Source of the DNA: a virus
Direction: 5' to 3' (one strand)
Length of the DNA: 62,289 nucleotides
Virus record (IMG/VR): IMGVR_UViG_3300006921_003544
Location: 1 to 62,289 of that record
Positions 25,085 to 32,626 of the stretch are shown here, piece by piece. The notes under the pieces are model-generated. The model did not search any database. It was not told where the DNA came from and saw nothing but the letters and a program-made list of their open reading frames with translations. The position numbers and the translations under genes are program-made. Numbering within the stretch: the stretch's first letter is position 1; every line of letters starts with the position of its first letter.

Positions 25085-27260
25085 TGAAGTAATTGAAGAT
25101 TGGTTTTATCTACATCCACACGGATTTGCAGATGAACCGTATAACATACAAGATTTAAGAGTATTGCGCGAAACACTTCAATCTAAAAAGTATCCAACTC
25201 AAGTAATAGAAGAAACGATTGAATTTCTAACTGAAAAAGCAAAACATTTAGTTAAGAATAAAGAATCTGGACGAGTGTATGCAGTACAAAATATAAATCC
25301 AGATATCCACGATGTTCTCAAAAAGAATGCATCACCAGAAGATATAGAAGCAGCCAGCAAAGGATCTAAATCCACCAGCAAACAAAATGACGATACCCCC
25401 GAAAAAGACGCTCCAAAAGATGTTGAAGTAAAAAGATCATCAACTGGAGTTCATGGTAACTTAGAAGATGGAGATAATCAAGACAAGCATGATGTATTAG
25501 AACATGGGTATAAAGGCTCAAAAGCATATTACAAGAAAAATAAGATAAAGGATCCATATACTGGAGAAATTAAGAAGCCAGCACCTGGAAGTGCAGGTTC
25601 AGCGTTCAATGAGATAGTATCAGGAGAAGGTATGCATATACTTGATAACAACCCTGATATGTCTGAAGAAGAATTAGCTGATAAGATGTATAATGAATTT
25701 GGTAAAACTGCACTAGGTCAAGAACAAAGTTATTCAGGACAAGTAAAAGACGATATACCAGCTAGATTTTGGGAAGCTAGGAACAAAGCCAAAGGAAGCG
25801 GTACTATTGATAACCCTGAGAATCCAGAAGCATTCAAATTAGCTGAACGGCAAATAGCTACATATTCAAAATGTTTAATCGTAGCCAGAGCAGCAAAAGA
25901 CAAACACTCTATTTCACAAGAAAGAATATCAAATCTACAAGAAAGTGGTAATTTTGGTACTCCAAAAAACACACAAACTTTCTACGGTACAGCCAAATCA
26001 CTTGCAGCCCAGAAAAAAGCAGTAGCAAATGCTAAAAAAGTAATAATGCCTGATGGAACTACCCTACGAAAAGAAGATGTAGAATTGTTGATCCAAGAAT
26101 CAGGTAAAACGCTTAATCCATCAGATACAGCAACCTTTGTCATGGATGAAAATGGAACTCTACTGATTCAATTTCACTCAGACAAGACTGATCCATCGGA
26201 TCCACAAGGTAGTAAAACATTAAGTAATGATATGGCTGATTTAGAGAAAAGAATTGACGCAAATACAACATTATCTCCAGAAAAGAAAGCTGCTGCTCAG
26301 AAGGTGGTAGAAAATCACAACAGTCAAATGATTGCAATTGAAACGACATACAATGACCAAACTGCTGCAATAGCTGGATCTCTTGAAAATTATGATTTAG
26401 ATGAACAAGTAGAAGTCCTTGAAGCGGAAATGAAAAAAAATAAAAAGAACTATTTAGATCAAGCACTTTTAGATAGCAAGGGTCAGTTAAAACCAAAATA
26501 CCAAGCTCATATACCAGAAGGTGCAGATCCTCAAAATATGTCTAATAAAGAGAAGATACAAGCAATACGATCATTCATAAAAACACCAACTCCAGATGAT
26601 GCAAAATTTGCGGATGGAAAAAAAGCAGACGATCTAAAGGTGATATCAAAAATAGCTGAAAAACTATCTAAAAAAATGGGGAAGGATGCACCAGATGATA
26701 TCAACATAAAAAAAGTATTAGCTAAACGACGAAATCAAGTAGTTGATATACATAGAGATCGTAAGAATAAATTAAATCAAGTAGATTCAGGACCACCACC
26801 ATTAGGAGATCTGGAAGAAGCTCAAGAAGTAACAGAAGGATTCCATTTGGATATATTAGATGATAATAAATATGATGCAAATGAACCAGATCAAAAGAAG
26901 CGTTTGAAAGCTATAATGTCAAATGCATTTGATATTCATATGGGTGGTACGGTAGCTAATAGAGATACACTGAGAGCAGCACTGGGAGTAAACAGTTTAC
27001 AAGAATTCAAAGATAAATTCAGAGTAAAAGAAGAAGAAAAACTCACATATGGTCCAGGAGGAGAAAAAGGTGGAATTGTAACTGGTAAAGTTGTATTTAC
27101 ATATGTTATCGCAGAAGAAGGTGGAGAACCGATTGAACTAGGTCGAAAGACTTACAGATCGTCTGACGGACCTACTGGAACTACAAGAACTATTATACAA
27201 TATGCTCAAGCGATGCAGGCAAGAATAAAAGCTGCGCAATCAGTTAGGAGTGACAAATAA
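25062..27260 (+). CDS. Large unknown phage protein, charged and partly disordered
   Basis: A 732-aa protein whose start overlaps the polA-like gene by 23 bases, implying translational coupling. A helical N-terminus (MNLKQLIDEVIEDWFYLHP) is followed by a Lys/Asp/Ser-rich disordered stretch (about residues 95-165). A conserved-looking block AGSAFNEIVSGEGMHILDNN comes next (about 178-197), then a segment with FVMDENGTLLIQFHSDK (about 360), long Lys/Glu helices, and a final beta-like part with LTYGPGGEKGGIVTG. No cysteine motif or P-loop is seen. The block around EIVSGEGMH recalls large T4-like phage proteins of unknown, possibly virion-associated, function. Not named. Confidence 0.55.
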   Translation: MNLKQLIDEVIEDWFYLHPHGFADEPYNIQDLRVLRETLQSKKYPTQVIEETIEFLTEKAKHLVKNKESGRVYAVQNINPDIHDVLKKNASPEDIEAASKGSKSTSKQNDDTPEKDAPKDVEVKRSSTGVHGNLEDGDNQDKHDVLEHGYKGSKAYYKKNKIKDPYTGEIKKPAPGSAGSAFNEIVSGEGMHILDNNPDMSEEELADKMYNEFGKTALGQEQSYSGQVKDDIPARFWEARNKAKGSGTIDNPENPEAFKLAERQIATYSKCLIVARAAKDKHSISQERISNLQESGNFGTPKNTQTFYGTAKSLAAQKKAVANAKKVIMPDGTTLRKEDVELLIQESGKTLNPSDTATFVMDENGTLLIQFHSDKTDPSDPQGSKTLSNDMADLEKRIDANTTLSPEKKAAAQKVVENHNSQMIAIETTYNDQTAAIAGSLENYDLDEQVEVLEAEMKKNKKNYLDQALLDSKGQLKPKYQAHIPEGADPQNMSNKEKIQAIRSFIKTPTPDDAKFADGKKADDLKVISKIAEKLSKKMGKDAPDDINIKKVLAKRRNQVVDIHRDRKNKLNQVDSGPPPLGDLEEAQEVTEGFHLDILDDNKYDANEPDQKKRLKAIMSNAFDIHMGGTVANRDTLRAALGVNSLQEFKDKFRVKEEEKLTYGPGGEKGGIVTGKVVFTYVIAEEGGEPIELGRKTYRSSDGPTGTTRTIIQYAQAMQARIKAAQSVRSDK

Positions 27261-27661
27261 TGAGAACACAGCTACTATGTACATTCGCACAAAAACCACA
27301 CTTAGCAGATACAGTAGATATCATTATCCAAACATACACGGTTTTATATAATAAGATCTTTGTATTAAGAGAAGCTGGAAGTGCTAATGATCTAATGTGC
27401 ACATACAACATAGATGCATCTCGCGATTTTACTATAATGGAAAATACCATATCACTACACCGTAAGAAAAACACAAACACGTTATATACTATAAACGCAT
27501 TAAACAATCTGATTAAGTTGTTAAATAATGGAGTTCTTGACGTAACATATCAAGTAGATTGGGATAATTATAAGAATACAATGCTCGTTACAAATGATGA
27601 TGGACTTCGAAGAATTAACACTGAAATCGAAGACGTAATTTATATCAAGAAAAACAACTAA
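27260..27661 (+). CDS. Hypothetical phage protein
   Basis: A 133-aa protein whose ATG shares one base with the preceding stop (TAATG). It has an alternating alpha/beta pattern: LLCTFAQKPHLADTVDIII, YNKIFVLREAG, LMCTYNID, then NALNNLIKLLNNGVLDVTYQ and a C-terminal strand. It looks like a small globular protein, perhaps of the kind that acts on a nucleic acid or a partner protein; no catalytic motif is visible. It closes the operon started by the polA-like gene, as a new promoter follows. Confidence 0.55.
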   Translation: MRTQLLCTFAQKPHLADTVDIIIQTYTVLYNKIFVLREAGSANDLMCTYNIDASRDFTIMENTISLHRKKNTNTLYTINALNNLIKLLNNGVLDVTYQVDWDNYKNTMLVTNDDGLRRINTEIEDVIYIKKNN

Positions 27662-27665
27662 TCTG

Positions 27666-27696
27666 TTGCAAACTTCAATTTAATTTCGTATATTTA
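27666..27696 (+). promoter_or_regulatory. TTG-N20-TATATT promoter before the membrane protein gene
   Basis: TTGCA at 27666 and TTTCG-TATATTTA ending at 27696, with 20 bases between TTG and TATATT. It is nearly identical in sequence to the copy before the SSB gene. Confidence 0.72.
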
Positions 27697-27718
27697 GTCT
27701 AAATAAAAGGCAAAGACT

Positions 27719-28063
27719 ATGGCAAATTTTATATATGGAATATTATTATTCTTTATTGGTCAGATATTGATCTGGTATCAAACAAATGCACAATTCATCA
27801 ATAAATGGGCAAAAGATCATCCATTCTTAATGGCATGTATATTCTCAATACCAATATCATACGCATTCATCGTTGCAACTAAATATGTTGTAATGTATTT
27901 CGATGGGTCATTATGGCCAGGTAGATTTATAGGATTTGCAACTGGAATTTCGTCATTTGCAATATTAACGAGCATTCATATGAATGAGGGAATAAATTCA
28001 AAAACGATGGTTTCGTTAGTACTTGCATGTGCTTTAGTGGCAATTCAAATTTTATGGAAATAA
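27719..28063 (+). CDS. Small inner-membrane protein with about four helices
   Basis: A 114-aa hydrophobic protein. Predicted transmembrane segments: residues 4-22 (FIYGILLFFIGQILIWY), about 36-60 (LMACIFSIPISYAFIVAT), about 70-86 (GRFIGFATGISSFAIL) and about 94-112 (TMVSLVLACALVAIQIL). A Lys/Asp loop lies between the first two. It has its own promoter and AAAGGCAAAG upstream. Similar small membrane proteins of unknown role recur beside SSB genes in T4-like phages. Roles could include host takeover or superinfection effects; none is shown. Confidence 0.65.
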   Translation: MANFIYGILLFFIGQILIWYQTNAQFINKWAKDHPFLMACIFSIPISYAFIVATKYVVMYFDGSLWPGRFIGFATGISSFAILTSIHMNEGINSKTMVSLVLACALVAIQILWK

Positions 28064-28065
28064 AG

Positions 28066-28096
28066 TTGCAAACACAGATTTTATTTCGTATATTTA
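28066..28096 (+). promoter_or_regulatory. TTG-N20-TATATT promoter before the SSB gene
   Basis: TTGCA at 28066 and TTTCG-TATATTTA at 28084-28096, again with 20-base spacing. It begins three bases after the membrane-protein stop and gives an untranslated leader of about 80 bases. Confidence 0.72.
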
Positions 28097-28115
28097 ATGT
28101 AAATCATTCTAGAAG

Positions 28116-28129
28116 CCTATTTATATAGG
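28116..28129 (+). promoter_or_regulatory. Late-type box in a small hairpin before the SSB gene
   Basis: CCTATTTATATAGG contains the TATTTATA box of structural genes within an inverted repeat (CCTAT/ATAGG). It lies between the TTG-N20 promoter and the SSB start, so the gene may be read both early and late, as T4 gene 32 is. It could instead be a leader hairpin. Confidence 0.42.
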
Positions 28130-28181
28130 TAACTAATGACTAAATAATTTTATTAACTAATTAACAAACGGAGATTAAAAA

Positions 28182-28952
28182 ATGGCAATTGACTTAGACG
28201 CTATTCGCAAGAAATTAAATAACTTGCAATCACAGACTACAAGAACTTCAAACTTGTGGAAGCCTGAACCAGGCAAACAACAAATCAGAATCGTACCTTA
28301 TCAACACAACAAGGATAATCCTTTCATTGAATTGTACTTTCACTACAACTTAGGACAAAAGAACTACTTGTCACCAGTAACATTTGGTAAAGCAGATCCA
28401 GTAACGGAATTTGCAGAGCAATTAAAAGCTACCGGTAATAAAGATGATTGGCAAATGGCTAGAAAGCTTGATCCAACTTTAAGAACTTATGTCCCTGTCT
28501 TAGTAAGAGGACAAGAATCAGAAGGTGTTAAGTTTTGGGGATTTGGTAAGACTGTTTATCAAGAGCTACTAAGTTTTATCGCTGATCCAGATTATGGTGA
28601 CATCACAGATTTACAAGCAGGAAGAGACATTACAGTTGAATTCTTAACAAAAGAAGAAACTGGAAAAAATTTCCCACAAACTACAATCCGTGTGAAACCT
28701 AATCAAACCGCTGCAACAGACAATAAAGATGTTGCAAATATGATAATGGATGGTCAAAAGAATATTACTGATATTTTCAAAGAAGTATCATACGATGATC
28801 TTAAACAAGCATTAGCAGAATGGTTAGAACCAGGATCAGGTGATGAGACTCCAGTAGGACAATCGGCACCAGCTTCAACGCAAACATCAACACAATCGTC
28901 GACTAAGAAAGTAGATGATGTTAACGATGCATTTGATGAATTATTTAAGTAA
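28182..28952 (+). CDS. 32: Single-stranded DNA-binding protein (gp32-like)
   Basis: Coats ssDNA during replication and recombination and organises the replisome. The 256-aa product has a basic N-terminal segment (DLDAIRKKLNNLQSQ) for cooperative binding, an OB-fold core with WKPEPGKQQIRIVPYQ and FIELYFHYNLGQKNYLSP (about residues 26-66), GVKFWGFGKTVYQEL (about 115-130), and an acidic tail ending DDVNDAFDELFK. It contains no cysteine, so the zinc site of T4 gp32 is absent: YLSP occupies the position where related phages usually have a Cys. ACGGAG precedes the start. Followed by uvsX, as expected for a recombination-replication operon. Confidence 0.92.
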   Translation: MAIDLDAIRKKLNNLQSQTTRTSNLWKPEPGKQQIRIVPYQHNKDNPFIELYFHYNLGQKNYLSPVTFGKADPVTEFAEQLKATGNKDDWQMARKLDPTLRTYVPVLVRGQESEGVKFWGFGKTVYQELLSFIADPDYGDITDLQAGRDITVEFLTKEETGKNFPQTTIRVKPNQTAATDNKDVANMIMDGQKNITDIFKEVSYDDLKQALAEWLEPGSGDETPVGQSAPASTQTSTQSSTKKVDDVNDAFDELFK

Positions 28953-28962
28953 GAGGTAAGTT

Positions 28963-30093
28963 ATGGCAAAAGATAAAGCAGGAGTCAGGGATGAACTGGC
29001 TACGGTGCTCGCAGCATCGTTGAATAAACAATTCAAAGATTATAAAGTAGCACATTTCTTAGATGGATCAGAAGATACTCCAACTGATTTAACAGAGTGG
29101 ATTTCGACTGGATCATCTACGCTTGATCTAGCTATTGCAAACAGACCTCATGGTGGAATACCAGTTGGTAGAATTACCGAAATAACTGGTCTTGAAGCAT
29201 CGGGTAAGTCATTACTCGCTGCTCACCTACTTGCTAATACTCAAAAGAAAGATGGCTTAGCGGTTTATATTGATACTGAAAACGCAATGAACGAAGAGTT
29301 CTTACGTGCTATTGGTATGGATGTATCAAAGATGTTATATGTACAATTGGAAACGATTGAAGATATCTTTGAATCAATTGAAAATATCATAAACAAAGTT
29401 AGAGAGTCTAGTAAAGACAGATTGGTAACGATCGTCGTAGACTCATTAGCTGGAGCATCTACGAAAGTAGAAATGGAAGCGGATTATGAGAAAGACGGTT
29501 GGGCAACTTCAAAAGCTATAATTCTATCAAAAGCAATGAGAAAAGTTACTCAGATGATCGGTAGACAAAGAATATGTCTAGTGTTCACAAACCAGCTTCG
29601 TCAGAAGTTGGGAGTAATGTTCGGTGATCCATGGACAACATCAGGTGGTAAAGCAGTAGGGTTTCACTCAAGCTGTAGACTTCGATTAAAATCTATGGGA
29701 CAACTGAAAACAAAAGTTGACAAGCAAGATGTAGTAGTTGGAATGAAAACGAGTGCTCAAGTTATCAAAAATAGAATGGGACCACCTTTGAGAAAAGCTG
29801 AATTTGAAATTCTATTTGAGAGTGGAGTGGATGATTATGGTGGATGGTTGAATGTATTGAAAAACCACAAGTTAGTTACGCAATCAGGTGCGTGGTACGG
29901 ATATACAGATACTGATACCGGAGAAATTCATAAATTCTTATCCAAAGATTGGAAAGGATTGCTTGAGGGCAATGAAGATCTAAAAAATCAAATCTATCAA
30001 AAAATGTGTGATGTTAGTATTATGAAATACAAAACAGACAAATTGGGGGTAGATGATATTGATCTGAGTGATGAACCAGTACCAGAAGGATAG
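28963..30093 (+). CDS. uvsX: RecA-like recombinase UvsX
   Basis: ATP-dependent strand-exchange protein for recombination-driven replication and repair. The 376-aa product carries Walker A GLEASGKS (about residues 75-82), a conserved Glu-containing strand AVYIDTENAM, Walker B TIVVDSLAGAS (about 163-173) and the L2-like region VFTNQLRQKLGVMFGDPW with TTSGGKAVGFHSSCRLRL. Length is close to T4 UvsX (391 aa). It starts ten bases after the SSB stop with GAGGTAAGTT before the ATG. It would work with the gp32-like protein on ssDNA. Confidence 0.94.
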   Translation: MAKDKAGVRDELATVLAASLNKQFKDYKVAHFLDGSEDTPTDLTEWISTGSSTLDLAIANRPHGGIPVGRITEITGLEASGKSLLAAHLLANTQKKDGLAVYIDTENAMNEEFLRAIGMDVSKMLYVQLETIEDIFESIENIINKVRESSKDRLVTIVVDSLAGASTKVEMEADYEKDGWATSKAIILSKAMRKVTQMIGRQRICLVFTNQLRQKLGVMFGDPWTTSGGKAVGFHSSCRLRLKSMGQLKTKVDKQDVVVGMKTSAQVIKNRMGPPLRKAEFEILFESGVDDYGGWLNVLKNHKLVTQSGAWYGYTDTDTGEIHKFLSKDWKGLLEGNEDLKNQIYQKMCDVSIMKYKTDKLGVDDIDLSDEPVPEG

Positions 30094-30105
30094 AGAATAA
30101 AGGTT

Positions 30106-31143
30106 ATGAAAAACAAGTATTTTTCTATATTGGATTCGTTAAAGGAAAACGAGGCTGTTAGTAGCAATATCAATGATAGGATATTAGTTATTGACGGCCT
30201 CAATACCTTCATACGATCTTGGTCAGTATCTCCAGCAACAAATGATGATGGAATTCATGTTGGTGGTATTAGTGGATTTCTAATGTCTATAGGGGCTGCA
30301 ATCAAAAAGATTAAACCTACAAGAGTTATTATATGTTTTGATGGTAAAGGTGGTAGTCAGAGAAGACGTAAACTGTTTCCTGCTTATAAAGGAAATAGAA
30401 AACCATCACAAAAACTAAACAGAGCATATCAAGCTGGTGGAGGATCATTAACCGATCAACAAGAAAACATGAAAATGCAACTTGGAAGGTTGATAAACTA
30501 TTTAGACACACTACCAGTAACGTGTATGTCTATAGAAAATATAGAAGCAGATGATGCAATGGCATACATAACACAACAAGTGCTTCCAGAATCTAGACAT
30601 TTCATTATGTCATCAGATAAAGACTTTTTACAACTAATCGACGAAAGAATAGGTGTGTGGAGTCCTACAAAAAAGAAAATGTACTTCAAAGACGATATCT
30701 TAGAAGAGTTTGGAATATCAGCTCCAAATTATTTAATGTATAGAGTTTTAAGTGGAGATAAGTCAGATAACATTCCAGGTATTCCAGGAGTAGGACTAAA
30801 ATCTTTACTTAAAAGAGTACCAGAGCTATCAGAAGAACAAAAAGTTACAATAGAAGATCTCATTAAGCTTTCAGCAGACAGTAAGATAAAAATGTTAAAT
30901 GCAATCAATGAGAACTACGACTTACTAGAATTAAATCACAAACTAATGCAACTCCACGATGTAGATATATCAGGACGAGCAAAAGAAACAATTAGAAATA
31001 TTGTACACAATCCAATTCCATCTTTGAATAAACCAAAATTCCAGTTAATGTTGGTAGAAGATAAGATGAACACAGCTATTAGAAATCATGAATTTTGGCT
31101 AAAAGAAGTTTTTATGCCATTACATGCTTTTTCATTAGTTTAG
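30106..31143 (+). CDS. rnh: 5'-3' exonuclease / FEN-like RNase H
   Basis: Removes RNA primers and flaps from lagging-strand fragments. The 345-aa product has the FEN/T4 RNase H metal-binding motifs: VIDGLNTF (about residues 28-35), ICFDGKGGSQRRR with PAYKGNR (helical-arch Arg/Lys), ENIEADDAMAY, MSSDKDFLQL, and the helix-three-turn-helix LSGDKSDNIPGIPGVG. The first 20 residues precede the core strand and may bind gp32. It starts with AAAGGTTATG 12 bases after uvsX. T4 rnh is 305 aa. Confidence 0.9.
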   Translation: MKNKYFSILDSLKENEAVSSNINDRILVIDGLNTFIRSWSVSPATNDDGIHVGGISGFLMSIGAAIKKIKPTRVIICFDGKGGSQRRRKLFPAYKGNRKPSQKLNRAYQAGGGSLTDQQENMKMQLGRLINYLDTLPVTCMSIENIEADDAMAYITQQVLPESRHFIMSSDKDFLQLIDERIGVWSPTKKKMYFKDDILEEFGISAPNYLMYRVLSGDKSDNIPGIPGVGLKSLLKRVPELSEEQKVTIEDLIKLSADSKIKMLNAINENYDLLELNHKLMQLHDVDISGRAKETIRNIVHNPIPSLNKPKFQLMLVEDKMNTAIRNHEFWLKEVFMPLHAFSLV

Positions 31144-31174
31144 TTGCATACTACAAATATTTTTCTTATATTAA
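31144..31174 (+). promoter_or_regulatory. TTG-N20-TATATT promoter before the helicase gene
   Basis: TTGCA at 31144, directly after the nuclease stop, and TTTCT-TATATTAA ending at 31174; 20-base spacing. The start codon lies only six bases downstream, so the helicase mRNA may be leaderless. Confidence 0.68.
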
Positions 31175-31180
31175 GAGCAT

Positions 31181-32539
31181 ATGTCAGATACATTCTTAAA
31201 ATACGGATATAGCTTTCAATCGAAATTGATAGCTTGTTTATTCAAAGATAAACCATTCTTACAACAGATTATGGATATTCTAGATCCTGAATATTTTGAA
31301 TCAGAAGCCAATAAGTGGATGATGTCCACAATCACAGATTATTATATAGAATTCAAATCACAACCAACATTAGAAGTAATGAAGGTAAAATTAGAAGATA
31401 TTGGGAATGATGTTCTTAAAACTGAGATTGTTCAACATCTTAAAGATGCAGTGCGGAACTTTGAAGCTTCAGACCTTGATTTTGTTAAGGATGAAACTAT
31501 AAAATTCTGTAAGAATCAAAAGATAAAACAAGCTATAACTCAATCAGTTGAGTTGCTGCAATTTGGAGATTATGATGGTATAAAAACCAAAATTGACGAA
31601 GCAATGAAGGCAGGAGGCGATAAAGACATTGGACATGATTACAATGTTGATATAGATGCTCGGTATGAAGAAAGTTTACGTAAGACCGTCAAGACAGGAT
31701 GGGAAGTAATAGATGATATGGCTGATGGAGGATTAGGAGCAGGTGAATTAGGAGTATTCGTAGCCCCAGCTGGTATCGGTAAATCTTGGGGATTAGTCAA
31801 TGTAGCAGCCAATGCAGTAAAAGCAGGTAAGACGGTAGTTCATTATACATTAGAATTAAATCAAGCGTATGTCGGATTAAGATTTGATTCTGTATTTACT
31901 GGTATAGCAGCGCAAAATTTGAAGTTTCATAAAGAGGATGTTGAAAAACGGGTGAATAAACTCAAAGGGCAATTGATAGTGAAATATTTTCCAACAAAGG
32001 GTGCTACTGTGAACACTATTCGTGCACATATTGATAAGTGCACCATACAAGGATTTAAGCCGGATATAGTGATAGTAGATTATGCGGATCTATTAAGAGG
32101 TAATGGTAAAGAAGTAAGACATGAACTTGGTAATATCTATGAAGACCTTAGAGGTATGGCAGGAGAATATGAAATACCAGTTTGGACAGCATCTCAAGCA
32201 AATAGATCTGCATTAGAGGAGGATGTTATTGGAGCAGAGAAAATAGCAGAATCTTATTCAAAGATTATGACAGCTGATTTTGTAATATCACTGTCAAGAA
32301 AAGTGGAAGACAAAATAGCAGGAACTGGAAGGTGGCATGTTATTAAAAATAGGTTTGGACCTGATGGAATTACGTTGCCAAGTAAAATGAATACGTCAAA
32401 CGGACAAATTCACATATACGAAGGAGCTTCAGCTCAAGGTCAAGATGCGCAAAAGCAAATGGATGGTGGACAAGAATTTCTACGTAAAAGATTAGCAAAT
32501 AAATTTATGGAATTAAAGGAGAAACCTTCGGATGAATAG
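31181..32539 (+). CDS. 41: Replicative DNA helicase (gp41/DnaB-like)
   Basis: Hexameric 5'-3' helicase that drives the fork. The 452-aa product has an N-terminal helical domain (FQSKLIACLFKDKPFLQQ), then the RecA-type core: Walker A APAGIGKSWG (about residues 199-208), TVVHYTLELNQAYVGLR, Walker B DIVIVDYADLLRG (about 295-307), a TASQANRSA sensor, and a KIMTADFVISLSRK strand. T4 gp41 is 458-475 aa. No ribosome-binding sequence precedes the ATG, consistent with a leaderless transcript. No separate gp61-like primase was recognised in the window. Confidence 0.93.
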   Translation: MSDTFLKYGYSFQSKLIACLFKDKPFLQQIMDILDPEYFESEANKWMMSTITDYYIEFKSQPTLEVMKVKLEDIGNDVLKTEIVQHLKDAVRNFEASDLDFVKDETIKFCKNQKIKQAITQSVELLQFGDYDGIKTKIDEAMKAGGDKDIGHDYNVDIDARYEESLRKTVKTGWEVIDDMADGGLGAGELGVFVAPAGIGKSWGLVNVAANAVKAGKTVVHYTLELNQAYVGLRFDSVFTGIAAQNLKFHKEDVEKRVNKLKGQLIVKYFPTKGATVNTIRAHIDKCTIQGFKPDIVIVDYADLLRGNGKEVRHELGNIYEDLRGMAGEYEIPVWTASQANRSALEEDVIGAEKIAESYSKIMTADFVISLSRKVEDKIAGTGRWHVIKNRFGPDGITLPSKMNTSNGQIHIYEGASAQGQDAQKQMDGGQEFLRKRLANKFMELKEKPSDE

Positions 32540-32542
32540 AGC

Positions 32543-32558
32543 TATATACATATATACA
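32543..32558 (+). promoter_or_regulatory. Palindrome-like AT element after the helicase gene
   Basis: TATATACATATATACA lies in the 87-base gap between helicase and reductase genes, the only candidate control element there. Related to the TATATATGTATATA elements elsewhere in the window. Confidence 0.3.
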
Positions 32559-32626
32559 CATAATTATTATATACACAACGGTTATACCGAAATAATAAAA
32601 TCAAGAAAAAATAGAGGAACATTATA

